Shown here piece by piece: positions 6,830 through 6,890 of a stretch of 6,890 nt of DNA. This DNA comes from an uncultured Eubacteriaceae bacterium (lineage in GTDB: Bacteria; Bacillota; Clostridia; Eubacteriales; Anaerofustaceae). The notes below the pieces were generated by a model, which did no database searches, had not been told where the DNA came from, and saw only the letters and a list, made by a program, of their open reading frames with translations. The stretch covers positions 1 to 6,890 of the forward strand of contig CAMSGF010000033.1 of NCBI GenBank assembly GCA_947058225.1, written 5' to 3'. The position numbers and the translations under genes are program-made. Positions within the stretch are counted from its first letter, which is position 1. Each line of letters opens with the position of its first letter.

Positions 6830-6890
6830 TCAGTGATTTTGATTTAAAATACAATTAATATTTTGTTTAATTATTTAAATTGATAAAAAC

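Larger units (their letters stand above)
6699..6890. other. AT-rich intergenic tail without a supported gene
   Basis: No plausible coding frame or RNA gene is visible in these 192 nt. They hold the 9-mer TTGATAAAA at 6780-6788 and 6880-6888 and its inverse TTTTATCAA at 6710-6718, plus one AT-rich hairpin and one candidate promoter listed separately. There is no clear intrinsic terminator for glyA. Confidence 0.6.

Overview
The window looks like core chromosome of an AT-rich, low-GC Gram-positive bacterium (Firmicutes/Bacillota). The gene order rnc-smc-ftsY, AGGAGG-type ribosome binding sites and heavy use of ATA, AGA and AAA codons all point that way. An anaerobic Clostridia or Tissierellia-like lineage is my best guess, but that is inference; there is no rRNA or other marker here to settle it.

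Layout: a tightly packed operon fills 54-5185. It holds rnc (RNase III, 54-731), smc (chromosome condensation ATPase, 742-4302) and ftsY (signal recognition particle receptor, 4295-5185). The rnc-smc gap is 10 nt with the smc ribosome binding site on the rnc stop codon, and smc and ftsY overlap by 8 nt, so the three are probably co-transcribed. An intergenic region of 262 nt follows (5186-5447). Then comes glyA (serine hydroxymethyltransferase, 5448-6698), which has its own strong ribosome binding site and is probably a separate unit. The last 192 nt (6699-6890) are very AT-rich and carry no gene I can support.

The four proteins are ordinary housekeeping products with all key catalytic residues visible: double-stranded RNA processing, chromosome organisation, membrane protein targeting, and one-carbon/glycine metabolism.

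The unusual part is the ftsY-glyA intergenic region. Positions 5196-5322 form a nested inverted-repeat element: a 13-bp, almost pure G+C outer stem encloses three perfect hairpins of 25, 9 and 9 bp. In all, 112 of 127 nt are paired without a mismatch, giving a cloverleaf with a four-way junction. A C-rich, nearly G-free tract follows (5316-5387). I cannot assign the element to a named family. It may be an interspersed non-autonomous repeat, a structured RNA or a complex terminator. It is the part of the window most worth following up.
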